Positions 45,769 through 55,182 of a stretch of 64,000 nucleotides of DNA are shown here, in pieces (positions within the stretch are counted from its first letter, which is position 1; the number at the start of each line of letters is the position of its first letter). A program made the translations under genes and the position numbers. Location: assembly GCA_023411555.1 (NCBI GenBank), contig JAEYOQ010000026.1, positions 1-64,000 of the forward strand, read 5' to 3'. The notes below the pieces were generated by a model. That model was not told the DNA's origin and did no database searches. It saw only the letters and a program-made list of their open reading frames with translations. Source of the stretch: Bacillota bacterium (GTDB lineage: Bacteria; Bacillota; Clostridia; Lachnospirales; Lachnospiraceae).

Positions 45769-45956
45769 CAGCCTGCTACTCTCCTCAAATGAATGCAATG
45801 ATTCATACACCACAAAATACTATCACAGAATGTAATAAATTTCAATATAATATGCATAATCTTAAGAACATTTTAATATTTATTCGTAACAATTTAGAAA
45901 TAAGCTCGATTTCCTTCCTCCGCACCTGCCTAAGACAAAGTATCCCACAAAACACC

Positions 45957-46000
45957 AACACGATATGCAAAGAGAGACTAGCTTTCTTTCATATCGTGTT
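45957..46000 (-). terminator. Possible terminator after tlyA
   Basis: AACACGATATG (45957-45967) and CATATCGTGTT (45990-46000), an 11-bp perfect stem with a 22-base loop, followed on the minus strand by GGTGTTTTG. It could separate nadK-argR from tlyA. Confidence 0.5.
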
Positions 46001-46061
46001 GCTATCGGCATGATTGTACTGTAACAAGTATCCACATAAACTTAAGAATAAAATTCCTAGA

Positions 46062-46895
46062 TCAGCTTTCTGACAACTCTCCATGCGCATTATTTACAGT
46101 TTTTCTTATTATTTCATGGGAAATGGAGGCTCCCTCCGGATACTCTTCCCTGTTTTCGTCATACTTCAATTTCTTTAAATATAATAAATATTCAATGTTT
46201 CCTTCCGGCCCTTTAATTGGTGAAAAATCAAGATTAAGGCATTCGAAACCAATGGAAGAAGCATATGTGCTAACCAGCTCAATCACTTCCTCATGTATCT
46301 TCTGGTCTCGGACAACCCCCTTCTTTCCGACCTTGTCTCTGCCTGCTTCAAACTGAGGCTTGATTAAGCAGACAATCTCTCCCTCCGCACTTAACAAATC
46401 ACGAACTGGCTGAAGTACTTTCGTTAAGGAGATAAAGGAAACATCGATTGAGGCAAAGGCGATCTCTGCCTGCAGCTGATCGAGGGTAAGATATCTAATA
46501 TTGGTTTTCTCCATCGACACCACTCTCGGATCCTGCCTCAGCTTCCAGGCAAGCTGATTGGTTCCCACATCTACGGCAAATACCTTTGTAGCACCATTTT
46601 GCAGCATACAATCCGTGAAGCCTCCAGTAGAGGAACCTACATCCATACAGGTCTTTCCTTCCAGTTTGAGCCCATATTGTTCTATTGCCTTCTCTAATTT
46701 GAGCCCGCCGCGGCTGACATACTTTAGTGGATTACCTTTTACCTCTATGATAACCTCTTCGGGAAAGGTACTTCCTGCTTTATCCTCTCTCTGTCCGTCA
46801 ACAAATACATTGCCAGACATTATAATTGCCTTCGCTTTCTCCCTTGACTCTGCCAGGTTGCGATTCACCATTAGTATATCTAAACGTTCCTTCAC
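46062..46895 (-). CDS. tlyA: TlyA-family rRNA 2'-O-methyltransferase
   Basis: A 277-residue protein: an S4 RNA-binding domain (about 1-65, ERLDILMVNRNLAESREKAKAIIMSG) and an FtsJ-type methyltransferase with the SAM motif CMDVGSSTGGFTDCML and FAVDVGTNQLAW, plus the catalytic-region IKPQFEAGR. TlyA methylates ribosomal RNA. The likely start is a GTG at 46895, six bases after GGAGG. Encoded between dxs and nadK, the standard clostridial position. Confidence 0.92.
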   Translation of the reverse strand: MKERLDILMVNRNLAESREKAKAIIMSGNVFVDGQREDKAGSTFPEEVIIEVKGNPLKYVSRGGLKLEKAIEQYGLKLEGKTCMDVGSSTGGFTDCMLQNGATKVFAVDVGTNQLAWKLRQDPRVVSMEKTNIRYLTLDQLQAEIAFASIDVSFISLTKVLQPVRDLLSAEGEIVCLIKPQFEAGRDKVGKKGVVRDQKIHEEVIELVSTYASSIGFECLNLDFSPIKGPEGNIEYLLYLKKLKYDENREEYPEGASISHEIIRKTVNNAHGELSES

Positions 46896-46960
46896 ACAAA
46901 ACCTCCATTCTGCATCTACGATACAGCACAAAATCTGGCTGCGATCACAATCAGAATTCG

Positions 46961-48817
46961 TTATATAATTCTATCGACAATACTCTGAGCATCCAATCCA
47001 AAGCGCTTATGAAGCTCATTCACCCCACCATGCTCAATGAACTGGTCCGGAACTGCGATATTAATTAGCCGAATATCCTGTTTTCTTGTCTCACAAAGGT
47101 AATCTGCTACCTTTTGACCATAACCGCCATTCTTCACATTCTCTTCCATAGTAACTAACAGCTTATGATTTTCTGACAATCGGTCAAGGATCTGCGTATC
47201 CATAGGTGACACGAATCGAACATTTACCAGGGTTGCTTTTTTCCCCTGCTGCTTAAGCAGATCTACGACCTCAACACCAGTCATTACCATACTTCCTACT
47301 GCAAGAATTGCCAGTTCAGCCCCTTCCTCGATCATCTCACTACAACCAAGTTCAATGGGGGCATGATATTCTTTTAACCCCTGGTAAGCCTCTCCCTTCG
47401 GATAACGAATTGCTACCGGACCATTATAAGAGATACTAAACCGTAGCATTTCTTCTAATTCATATCGGTTCTTCGGTGCCATAACAACCAAATTGGGGAT
47501 ATGAGATAGGAAAGATAGATCAAATGTACCCTGATGGGTCTTTCCATCTCTTCCTGTAATTCCTGCCCGGTCTATCGCAAAGACAACCGGTAGATTATTG
47601 ATGCAGACATCATGTATAATTTGATCATAGGCTCTCTGAAGGAAGGTGGAATAAATGGCTACAACAGGCCTATATCCTCCCATTGCCAAACCGGCTGCGA
47701 AGGTGACTGCATGCTCCTCCGCAATTCCTACATCAAAGAAACGGTCTGGATATTGCTTCATAAAATCAGCCAGTCCTGTACCAAAGGGCATGGCTGCCGT
47801 TATAGCTACAAGCTTATCATTCTCCTTCGCCAGCTTCACCATGGTATCCGAGAATACCTTTGTATAGGAGGCACTCTTCTCCACGCGAACCGGCTGTCCG
47901 CTTTTAACATCAAAGGAATCCACACTATGATACTTGGTTGGATATTTCTCAGCTAATTGATATCCTTTTCCCTTCTTGGTGATTATGTGAACGACAACTG
48001 CTTTCTTCGCTCTGGCAGCCGCCTGAAAAGCATTCATCATAGACCCGATGTTATGTCCGTCAATCGGTCCGATATAGGTCAAGCCCATATCCTCAAAGAA
48101 CATGCTAGGTAGCATAAAATACTTAACAGCATCCTTAGAGCGTTTCAATTTCTCAACAATCACTTTTCCGATACCGGGCATCATATTCAGTGTGTTTTCC
48201 ATATTTTCTTTAAAGCCTGTATATTCCGAGCTCGTACGTAGCTTGGCCAGATAGGTTGCCAAACCTCCTACATTTTCCGAAATGGACATATTATTATCAT
48301 TTAATACAATGATAAAATTTGTCTTTAATCTTCCTGCATTATTAAGGGCTTCAAATGCCATCCCCCCGGTCAACGCTCCATCACCAAGGACAGCGACAAC
48401 CTTATGTTTCTCCCCTCCTAAATCCCTTGCCTTAACCAGACCAAGGGCTGCGGAAATGGCTGTAGAACTATGTCCGGTATCAAAGGAATCACACGCACTC
48501 TCCTCGCGCTTAGGGAATCCACTCAAACCATCAATCTGACGAAGTGTGGAGAATAACTCCTTCCTACCGGTCAATAGCTTATGAACATATGCCTGATGAC
48601 CAACATCCCATACCAGCTTATCCTGCGGAAAGCTTAAAAACAAATGCAGAGCCAGCGTAAGCTCCACCACACCGAGATTAGATGCCAGGTGGCCTCCGGT
48701 CTTACTGATATTCTGTATTAAAAAGCTTCGAATTTCCTCCGCAAGCTTGTCATAATCCTGTTCACTGATTTTCTTTATATCATTCGTTTGATTTATGCTA
48801 TCCAATAGCTTTGGCAA
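46961..48817 (-). CDS. dxs: 1-deoxy-D-xylulose-5-phosphate synthase
   Basis: A 618-residue thiamine-diphosphate enzyme that joins pyruvate and glyceraldehyde 3-phosphate, the first step of the MEP isoprenoid pathway. It has the N-terminal HLASNLGVVELTLALH with the catalytic histidine, the TPP/metal motif GDGALTGGMAFEALNNAG...LNDNNMSIS, and the transketolase-like GIAEEHAVTFAAGLA plus DRAGITGRDG. Start is TTG, with GAGGTGG six bases before it, so translation may be modest. It sits with ispA, the next pathway enzyme in the window. Confidence 0.97.
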   Translation of the reverse strand: MPKLLDSINQTNDIKKISEQDYDKLAEEIRSFLIQNISKTGGHLASNLGVVELTLALHLFLSFPQDKLVWDVGHQAYVHKLLTGRKELFSTLRQIDGLSGFPKREESACDSFDTGHSSTAISAALGLVKARDLGGEKHKVVAVLGDGALTGGMAFEALNNAGRLKTNFIIVLNDNNMSISENVGGLATYLAKLRTSSEYTGFKENMENTLNMMPGIGKVIVEKLKRSKDAVKYFMLPSMFFEDMGLTYIGPIDGHNIGSMMNAFQAAARAKKAVVVHIITKKGKGYQLAEKYPTKYHSVDSFDVKSGQPVRVEKSASYTKVFSDTMVKLAKENDKLVAITAAMPFGTGLADFMKQYPDRFFDVGIAEEHAVTFAAGLAMGGYRPVVAIYSTFLQRAYDQIIHDVCINNLPVVFAIDRAGITGRDGKTHQGTFDLSFLSHIPNLVVMAPKNRYELEEMLRFSISYNGPVAIRYPKGEAYQGLKEYHAPIELGCSEMIEEGAELAILAVGSMVMTGVEVVDLLKQQGKKATLVNVRFVSPMDTQILDRLSENHKLLVTMEENVKNGGYGQKVADYLCETRKQDIRLINIAVPDQFIEHGGVNELHKRFGLDAQSIVDRII

Positions 48818-48894
48818 GCGTTACCACCTCATTTCTTATTCAATTCTCTCGCCTATAAATCTATGTCTATACCCAATCATTATAACTGATTCGT

Positions 48895-49809
48895 CTAATT
48901 TTCTCTGCTTATCAACATGTCGATCAACTGTCTTAAAAACTCATTCTGATAAGGCAAGCTATCAAAATTCTCCATTGCCCTGCCTGATATTCTAACCACT
49001 TCCTTACCAGCAGCCTCCAAATTCATCAGACTGACATAGGTGGTCTTCTCATTCTTCTCATCGCTGTGAACCGGTTTTCCCAGCTTTTCAGAGGTGCTTG
49101 TCACATCCAGAATATCGTCCCTTATCTGGAACGCCAGACCGATGTCACTTGCAATCTGTTCCACCTTTATTATATCTTCCTGGGATGCGCCTGCTAACGT
49201 AGCTCCAATCATCATAGATGCCTCAATCAACGCACTTGTTTTTAATCGATACATGAGGTCTAAGCGTTCCCTGGAGGGTTCACCGTGATAATCCTCCATA
49301 TCAATGACCTGCCCACCAATCATACCATAGATACCCGCCTTGGCAGATAGTATTTGCATTGCTTGTGCGACTCTGCGATACTGCACCACTGCATCATGCT
49401 TCTTATCATCAATCACCTGAAAGGCCTTTAAAGCTGTTTCAAACGCATAATTAAGTAAGCCATCCCCTGCAAGGATGCCCATAGCTTCTCCGTATACGAT
49501 ATGGGTTGTCTTCCTTCCCCTCCGATACTCATCATTATCCATGGCTGGAAGGTCATCATGTACTAAGGAATAGGTATGAATCATCTCTATTGCAGCCATA
49601 AAGGGCTCAATGAGACCTGCCATTCCACCTCCAAACAAACGATAGGTCTGCTCCATTATAATGGGTCTTAATCGCTTACCGCCTGCCATTATACTGTAAT
49701 TCATAGCCTCAATGATTAATCTCTGGAAGCCTTCCTCTTTTGGACAGTATTGATTCAAAATCTCCTCAACCCGACTAACTTGCTTCTTTAACTCCTCATT
49801 AAAGTTCAT
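48895..49809 (-). CDS. ispA: Farnesyl/geranyl diphosphate synthase
   Basis: A 304-residue short-chain isoprenyl diphosphate synthase. The first aspartate-rich motif DDLPAMDND and the second DDILD are present, with GGKRLRPIIM and the GQVIDMED context of FPP synthases. It makes precursors of undecaprenyl phosphate and quinones. The ATG at 49809 follows GGAG at six bases and lies inside the last codons of xseB (11-bp overlap), so the two are translationally coupled. Confidence 0.95.
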   Translation of the reverse strand: MNFNEELKKQVSRVEEILNQYCPKEEGFQRLIIEAMNYSIMAGGKRLRPIIMEQTYRLFGGGMAGLIEPFMAAIEMIHTYSLVHDDLPAMDNDEYRRGRKTTHIVYGEAMGILAGDGLLNYAFETALKAFQVIDDKKHDAVVQYRRVAQAMQILSAKAGIYGMIGGQVIDMEDYHGEPSRERLDLMYRLKTSALIEASMMIGATLAGASQEDIIKVEQIASDIGLAFQIRDDILDVTSTSEKLGKPVHSDEKNEKTTYVSLMNLEAAGKEVVRISGRAMENFDSLPYQNEFLRQLIDMLISREN

Positions 49810-50008
49810 TTGCTTCTCCATTTTCACTTAGAATAATCAGTTTCTTTTCCACCTTATCGATCGAATCATTACAGGTTTTAAGTAACTTCATCCCCTCCTG
49901 ATAAAGTGTAAAGGAGTCTTCTAGGGAAATATCCGGTTTCTCCAGCTCCTCCAAGATATGATTCAGTTTTTCAAATGATTCTTCTAATTTTAAAGCCTTC
50001 TCAGCCAT
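49799..50008 (-). CDS. xseB: Exodeoxyribonuclease VII small subunit
   Basis: A 69-residue helical protein, normal for XseB, with the core SFEKLNHILEELEKPDISLE and DSFTLYQEGMKLLKTCND. It binds XseA to form exonuclease VII, which degrades single-stranded DNA. Start chosen at 50008, five bases after GGAGG. It overlaps ispA. Confidence 0.93.
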   Translation of the reverse strand: MAEKALKLEESFEKLNHILEELEKPDISLEDSFTLYQEGMKLLKTCNDSIDKVEKKLIILSENGEANEL

Positions 50009-50136
50009 AGCAACCTCCATCCTGCCATAAGGCAATACTCAATAGGGATTCATGTATATTTGCACAATTTATACTAAAACACAGTATACATGTTGTTCGT
50101 CTTTTCGGTATGTAACTATCCACTCTATTCCATCCG

Positions 50137-51351
50137 CTAATGAAATCCTCTACTCTTCTCTTGTAATTCTTCTACTCTAGTCTTAATGTCACCATCTAAC
50201 AAGGATACAGTAAGTATTTCATTCTGTTTGACTTTCTTAATACTTTGGACAGGTACATTATCCTCACCAACAATCAGGGCATAGCCCTTACTCAGCTTAT
50301 GCAATGGTGAAAGTCCTTCAAGTCGTGCAATGTAGAGCTCAAGTCTATGTCTCTTTTCCTTTAGTCTCTGATTCATCCTCTGAGTAAGCTTAGCTTCCGT
50401 CTCTATCAGATACTGTCGCTTTTGCTTGATTTGATAAGTTGGGCTTGCATAGAAAAGTCTTAGCTTCAACTGATCGGTCTGGCTTCGATACTGATTAATT
50501 TTCTGCTGGAGCTCCCTCGATAGTTTCCGCTTATACTCCCTGATCACACCCTGGAACACCTGATAGTCATTTACCGCCAGCTCAGCTGCCGCCGAAGGGG
50601 TAGGAGCACGAAGATCAGATACAAAGTCAGCTATCGTAACATCTGTCTCATGACCTACGGCTGAGATAATTGGTGTCTTACAATGATAAATTGCCCTGGC
50701 AACCAGCTCCTCGTTAAAGGCCCAAAGATCTTCTATAGAACCGCCGCCCCTGCCGACAATAATGGTGTCCAGATTAAGCTTGTCAAGAATTGCGATACCC
50801 TTTGCCACACTTTCCGCTGATCCCTGCCCCTGAACCTGAGCCGGATACAGAATTAGTTGTACGAAAGGATTGCGTCTTCTGGATATATTGATGATATCCT
50901 GGATAGCTGCGCCTGTCGATGCCGTAACGATACCGACCTTCTTGGGATATTGGGGGATCGGCTTTTTATGTGTCCTGTCAAAAAGCCCTTCTTCCTCCAG
51001 CTGTCTCTTTAGTTTCTCGAATTTCTCATATAACGCACCCTGCCCATCGAGCGCAATCTCGCTGGCATAGAGCTGATATTTACCATCCCGCTCATAGACA
51101 TTGATACTACCGTAAGCGATTACGCTCTGTCCTTCCTCCAACTTGAAGGTAAGTCCCTTGCGCTGTCCGGCAAACATTACACATGCTAATTGCCCCTGAG
51201 CATCTTTTAATGTAAAGTAGATATGCCCCGAGGTATGGTACTTGCAATTTGAGACCTCACCCTTGATATATATTGAGGCAAGTATCCTGTCTCTTATAAA
51301 TAGATTTTTAATATATTGATTAATCTCTGTAACTGAATAGGCCTGTCCCAT
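50137..51351 (-). CDS. xseA: Exodeoxyribonuclease VII large subunit
   Basis: A 404-residue catalytic subunit. An N-terminal OB-fold (about 5-100, IYIKGEVSNCKYHTSGHIYFTLKD) is followed by the nuclease domain with GIVTASTGAAIQDI, VGRGGGSIEDLWAFNEE, and SAVGHETDVTIADFVSDLRAPTPSAAAE, then a coiled coil. It is separated from nusB by 380 bp filled with a duplicated structured element, which is unusual since the two genes normally lie close together. Confidence 0.95.
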   Translation of the reverse strand: MGQAYSVTEINQYIKNLFIRDRILASIYIKGEVSNCKYHTSGHIYFTLKDAQGQLACVMFAGQRKGLTFKLEEGQSVIAYGSINVYERDGKYQLYASEIALDGQGALYEKFEKLKRQLEEEGLFDRTHKKPIPQYPKKVGIVTASTGAAIQDIINISRRRNPFVQLILYPAQVQGQGSAESVAKGIAILDKLNLDTIIVGRGGGSIEDLWAFNEELVARAIYHCKTPIISAVGHETDVTIADFVSDLRAPTPSAAAELAVNDYQVFQGVIREYKRKLSRELQQKINQYRSQTDQLKLRLFYASPTYQIKQKRQYLIETEAKLTQRMNQRLKEKRHRLELYIARLEGLSPLHKLSKGYALIVGEDNVPVQSIKKVKQNEILTVSLLDGDIKTRVEELQEKSRGFH

Positions 51352-51368
51352 ACATCCTCCATCTTAAA

Positions 51369-51723
51369 CTTGTGAAAGGCATACTAGTATCAAGTAATCT
51401 TTTGGAGTATTCATAAAATTTATTGCTCATATCTAAACCATGTTTTGAGTATATGTAGAGATTTTGCGCAGACCGGCCGACTGAGGGGTATTTCCTCTAC
51501 CCCGATGGAGGGTAAGGCAAGTCAAAATTTTTTCATATACTCAAAACATTTTATAGTCTAGACTAGAACGCTCCGTCCACACTTGCGAAAGGCATACTCA
51601 TAAACCTAGTCCATGTTTAGAATATGTGTAGTAATTTTGCACAGACCGGCCGACTGAGGGGTATTTCCTCTACCCCGATGGAGGGTAAGGCAAGTCAAAA
51701 TCACTGCATATGCTCTAAACATG
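51369..51723. repeat. 213-bp tandem duplication carrying two structured elements (nusB-xseA gap)
   Basis: The flanking 17-mer at 51369-51385 recurs with one change at 51582-51598, giving a period of 213 bp. Within each copy lies an element (51440-51549 and 51612-51723) with long terminal arms: unit 1 has a 16-bp perfect stem (51440-51455/51534-51549), unit 2 a 10-bp perfect stem (51612-51621/51714-51723) then a bulged extension. Inside, both keep ATTTTG/CAAAAT, GACT/AGTC and GGGGTA/TACCCC pairings and a GACCGGCC segment. It fills the gap between two minus-strand genes of one operon, so it is probably transcribed. No coding frame is supported. Confidence 0.85.
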
Positions 51724-51731
51724 TTCACTGT

Positions 51732-52127
51732 CTATGCCAGCTTCGCAAGCACTCCGTTGATAAAGCTGGGTGTTTCATCACCACCGAACTTCTTTGCCAG
51801 CTCCACCGCTTCATTGATTGCTACCTTGTCCGGAATGTCGTCATCAAAACGTAGCTCATATACCGCTAATCTAAGGATGGTTAAATCCACCTTACCCATT
51901 CGGTTTAGCTTCCAGCCACTGGAGGTTTCTTCTAATATCCCATCAATTTCTTCCAGCTTATCCAGTATCGCCTGAAAACGTGAGGTCAGATAAGAATACT
52001 CCTCGATGGTAGGTTTCTCCAATTCGGAGATATATAAATCCATCTGCTCTCCTAATTCATTCGTCCCATGAAAGTCTTTACGGAATAACATGAGAAAAAT
52101 ATGTTCTCTTATTTCTCTTCTTGTCAA
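51732..52127 (-). CDS. nusB: Transcription antitermination factor NusB
   Basis: A 131-residue all-helical RNA-binding protein that works with NusE (S10) in rRNA antitermination. It shows the family start TRREIREHIFLMLFRKDF and the C-terminal YELRFDDDIPDKVAINEAVELAKKFGGDETPSFINGVLAKL. Start is TTG at 52127, nine bases after AGGAGG. It follows asp23 after a hairpin and precedes the structured duplication and xseA. Confidence 0.95.
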   Translation of the reverse strand: MTRREIREHIFLMLFRKDFHGTNELGEQMDLYISELEKPTIEEYSYLTSRFQAILDKLEEIDGILEETSSGWKLNRMGKVDLTILRLAVYELRFDDDIPDKVAINEAVELAKKFGGDETPSFINGVLAKLA

Positions 52128-52190
52128 AGTTCGGTTCCTCCTAACCTAATGTGCTTTATGTTTCATAGAATTATTTTTTCATGAAACAAG

Positions 52191-52223
52191 AATAAACAAC
52201 CCTTAGGTAATAACTAAGGGTTG
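52191..52223 (-). terminator. Terminator after asp23
   Basis: Minus-strand CAACCCTTAG (52223-52214) and CTAAGGGTTG (52206-52197), 10-bp perfect stem, followed by TTTATTCTT. Located between asp23 and nusB; readthrough is probable because nusB has no obvious separate promoter. Confidence 0.7.
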
Positions 52224-52236
52224 TTTGGGAATCGCT

Positions 52237-52623
52237 TTACTCTTTTACGATGTTAACTCCCGCAATACGGATGTTAACCTCCTTGACCTGCAAACCAGTC
52301 ATATTCTCTATCGCCAACTTCACCTTTTCTTGCACCTGCTTCGCAGTCTCCGGGATACCATATCCATAATCTAAGGTTAGGGCCATATCTACTGATACTG
52401 CATCCGGGCTAACAAGTACCTTCACTCCCTTGGATAAGTTCTTTTTTCCTAATTTACCGGCAAGTTCATTGGTGACATTTCCGGAGGTTGCCGACACGCC
52501 CTTTACTTCAGTAGCCGCTAAGCCTGCGATGGTGGCAACGACCTCATCTGCTATCTGTACTTCTCCAACCTTACCATTTTCATGTATTTTATATGTGTTT
52601 CTGATCTCCGGTTCTTTATTCAC
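52237..52623 (-). CDS. Asp23/Gls24-family envelope stress protein
   Basis: A 128-residue protein of the Asp23 family (YqhY in Bacillus), with VGEVQIADEVVATIAGLAATEVKGV and the repeat-like VKVLVSPDAVSVDMALTLDYGYGIPETAKQVQEKV. Family members are membrane-associated or linked to fatty-acid metabolism. Start is GTG eight bases after AGGAGG. The position between spoIIIAH and nusB is the normal clostridial one. A strong promoter lies about 150 bp upstream. Confidence 0.9.
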   Translation of the reverse strand: MNKEPEIRNTYKIHENGKVGEVQIADEVVATIAGLAATEVKGVSATSGNVTNELAGKLGKKNLSKGVKVLVSPDAVSVDMALTLDYGYGIPETAKQVQEKVKLAIENMTGLQVKEVNIRIAGVNIVKE

Positions 52624-52772
52624 AATGATTACCTCCTAAGTTCCTAATGTTATCCGGTATATCTTTTTACTGACAAATGTGCGGAAGAACCGCTATAAGC
52701 AACTACACGAGCCTTAATTCACTTCCATATAAATGTTATTGTTTTATATGTGTTATAAAACTATTATATAGT

Positions 52773-52800
52773 ATTATACCAAATAACTCAATATTTGCAA
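52773..52800 (-). promoter_or_regulatory. Promoter of the asp23-nusB operon
   Basis: Minus-strand TTGCAA (52800-52795), 16-base spacer, and TATAAT (52778-52773) preceded by TGG, making an extended -10. It appears to be a strong vegetative promoter separating the housekeeping operon from the sporulation operon. Confidence 0.75.
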
Positions 52801-52978
52801 TTACAAATAATTTGATACCCTCCAAAACAGAGTAATTTTTCTACATTTTCCAGCAATCACTTACATTCCAAGTTATTTATTATTATCCCCATTAATTAGC
52901 ATTTCATTTCTAAGCTCGTTATTCTAGATATAAAAATCAGCTTGTTAAAGCATGTAGCTACAAAATTACACAAAGAAT

Positions 52979-53009
52979 ATAGCAATGAAGCTCCTAGTTT
53001 CATTGCTAT
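52979..53009 (-). terminator. Terminator of the spoIIIA operon
   Basis: ATAGCAATGAA (52979-52989) and TTCATTGCTAT (52999-53009), 11-bp perfect stem; minus-strand ATTCTTTG follows. Confidence 0.65.
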
Positions 53010-53052
53010 ATTCCTCTCTCTTTATGGATGGATAATATCATGCATTATCTTA

Positions 53053-53814
53053 TTATTCTGAAATTACTACAGGATTTATACTGATGTTCTCAACGGAAAC
53101 TCCCGTCTTATCCTTAACAACCTCTTCAATAATTGCCAGCTGCTGATCGGTCAAGGCCGCTGCATTCACTACCACATCTACCATACCATCATCCATGAAT
53201 ACGATAGGATCAGTAAAGCCCTTTGCCTCCAACAGCATCTCTGTTTTATTCTCCTTTGTTATGATTTCGGTAAGCTCCAGCATACTGTCGACTGCTGCTT
53301 GCCTTTGCTCCTTGGATACCGTAGTGCTGTTAATAATTTCCATATAATCAGCCTTGTTCTTTGCACGTACTTGCTCTCTCTCGATCTTATTGGATGCAAA
53401 ATAGCTGGCATCAATCGTACTAGCCGCATTAGCAAGAACTGCTTCTCCAGGAACGCCTTCTTCCAGGTCAAGCTCGCCATTATCGCTTACCTTTTGAGCA
53501 TCTGCCAGCAGATCTTCATCAGAAATGTCAGCAAGCTCATCTTCTTCGTTACTAGCTGTCTTACTATCTTCATCCTTTACAACACCATCTGTAGTCTCTA
53601 CCTCTGCTAATTCCGTATTGTCATCTACTGTAAGCAGATCATTATCATCCGAGTCGGTGAATTCATCATAATCGCCGGTAGTCGTAGTCTTTGCTTCTAA
53701 GGCATCCTTTTTGTCTGCCAGGTCATCGTTGGTGAAGCTAAGATAGCCCGCAATTACAATCATAATAGCCAGTGCAGTAATTATGACGTGGTTCTTCTTA
53801 AATATATTTTTCAT
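53053..53814 (-). CDS. spoIIIAH: Stage III sporulation protein AH
   Basis: A 253-residue mother-cell membrane protein. A short basic N-terminus and one helix (about 8-26) precede a long acidic linker and the YscJ/FliF-like ring domain (about 140-253, REQVRAKNKADYMEIINSTT to VSVENISINP). It binds forespore SpoIIQ to build the channel between mother cell and forespore. The ATG at 53814 has AGGAGG seven bases upstream, close after spoIIIAG. Last gene of the operon. Confidence 0.94.
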   Translation of the reverse strand: MKNIFKKNHVIITALAIMIVIAGYLSFTNDDLADKKDALEAKTTTTGDYDEFTDSDDNDLLTVDDNTELAEVETTDGVVKDEDSKTASNEEDELADISDEDLLADAQKVSDNGELDLEEGVPGEAVLANAASTIDASYFASNKIEREQVRAKNKADYMEIINSTTVSKEQRQAAVDSMLELTEIITKENKTEMLLEAKGFTDPIVFMDDGMVDVVVNAAALTDQQLAIIEEVVKDKTGVSVENISINPVVISE

Positions 53815-53828
53815 TTTTGACCTCCTGA

Positions 53829-54428
53829 TCATTTTATACCATTCCTCATTTTCATTACTATAACCTTATGCGCAGGTACATCAAATAATACCTCAACCGC
53901 TTGTATAATGTCCATTTTTATCATGGCATTATCGCCACCTTCTGCGATTACAACGACGCCTTCTATCTCCGGTTCAAGTTCCTGTAGTATGTATGGCACT
54001 GATTTTCCATCCTCGTTCGTAACCATAACGGTACTTTCTTCCCGCTGGGCACTATTATCTGTTCTGCTTCCGCCCTCCCCATCATCTTCTTCTAAGCTTT
54101 CCTCTGTAGAAGACCTATCCTTTAATGGAATCTTCTCCGTCGATCCCTTCGTAGTGATCATAACCTCTACGTCTCCGACGCCGGATACTTTTCGTAATAC
54201 CTCTTTAAGCTTATTTTCCATTTCTGATATATAAGTATTCTTACTATAGCTTGTCGTATTCGTATCATTTTTCAAGTCCTGAATTTCTTTGTCCTTGGTA
54301 GCTTCCTCTGAGGAACGGAAGGTACCTAATACACCCGGAAAGGATAGTAGAATAATCAGAATACCTGCCATAAACAGCATAATTAATCTCGGCAGTCCTA
54401 TTGCCTTAAGGGAAAGCTTCTTATCCAT
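53829..54428 (-). CDS. spoIIIAG: Stage III sporulation protein AG
   Basis: A 199-residue single-pass membrane protein whose outer domain forms a large ring in the SpoIIIA complex. One helix (about 13-32), a coiled linker, then the ring domain with VSGVGDVEVMITTKGSTEKIPL, an acidic serine-rich insert typical of this protein, and VVIAEGGDNAMIKMDIIQAVEVLFDVPAHKVIVMKM. GGAGG lies five bases before the ATG. Confidence 0.94.
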   Translation of the reverse strand: MDKKLSLKAIGLPRLIMLFMAGILIILLSFPGVLGTFRSSEEATKDKEIQDLKNDTNTTSYSKNTYISEMENKLKEVLRKVSGVGDVEVMITTKGSTEKIPLKDRSSTEESLEEDDGEGGSRTDNSAQREESTVMVTNEDGKSVPYILQELEPEIEGVVVIAEGGDNAMIKMDIIQAVEVLFDVPAHKVIVMKMRNGIK

Positions 54429-54521
54429 AGCAACCTCCGTAATAGTTCCCCCGCAGCCTCCTAGGTTAATAATATAAGTATTATTTTTCTTCTGAAAAGC
54501 GGCATCTGATCCGCTCTGATA

Positions 54522-55142
54522 TCAGTGGCTTATACTAATATTTATATTAACCTGTTCAATATTATAGAAGTCTGCAAGTTTATTTTTAATACTTATTTCC
54601 ATGGGAGAAGGAGGGTCTACTGTCTCCTTTTTCTCCTGTCCTTTAATACGAATTGATACTCTATCTATCTTATCGATGGAGGGACGACTATCATCCTCTT
54701 CCGTTTCGCTATTTTCCATTTCAGCCTCTATAGCCATTCGCAGTATCTCTCCAAAAGTAGTGCTCTTTGTGTTCTTATCTATGGTAAGGTCAAAGCTGAC
54801 CAGCTTAAGTTTATCTTCCTCCAGCATTCCTTTCACCTGAAGCCTGATTTTTTCCTCGTACTCTGCAAAGATTGCATCGCTTTGCGCCTCCTCCATTCGG
54901 TTTAAGTCATTTTTAAACTCTGCAGACTCGACTGCGAAATCATTTGCTTGTAGATAATAATCCAGGGTATCAGCCAGATCCATGTAATCCATCAGCGGTG
55001 ATATAATAATGAGTACTAAGATCATACCGGATACGATACTAACATACTTCTTATAACTTTTATCCCCCAGAAGATTCATGATAATGGCATTGAGGATCAT
55101 ATAAATGACAACATTTCTGATCCAGTTATAGATAATATCCAT
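54522..55142 (-). CDS. spoIIIAF: Stage III sporulation protein AF
   Basis: A 206-residue protein with two N-terminal membrane helices (about 8-24 and 33-52), then a soluble domain with DLTIDKNTKSTTFGEIL and VSIRIKGQEK and a C-terminal ring-building fold ending in FYNIEQVNINIS. Start at 55142 follows GGGAGGG. Component of the mother cell-forespore channel. Confidence 0.92.
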   Translation of the reverse strand: MDIIYNWIRNVVIYMILNAIIMNLLGDKSYKKYVSIVSGMILVLIIISPLMDYMDLADTLDYYLQANDFAVESAEFKNDLNRMEEAQSDAIFAEYEEKIRLQVKGMLEEDKLKLVSFDLTIDKNTKSTTFGEILRMAIEAEMENSETEEDDSRPSIDKIDRVSIRIKGQEKKETVDPPSPMEISIKNKLADFYNIEQVNINISISH

Positions 55143-55182
55143 AATTCCCTCCCTTCCAAGTCTTCCTTTGTTCACTCTTTTC

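Larger units (their letters stand above)
52624..53052. other. Intergenic region upstream of asp23
   Basis: 429 bp without a supported gene. It contains the asp23 promoter, a roughly 150-bp AT-rich leader with a small GCGG/CCGC hairpin (near 52681), and the spoIIIAH terminator. Confidence 0.6.
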
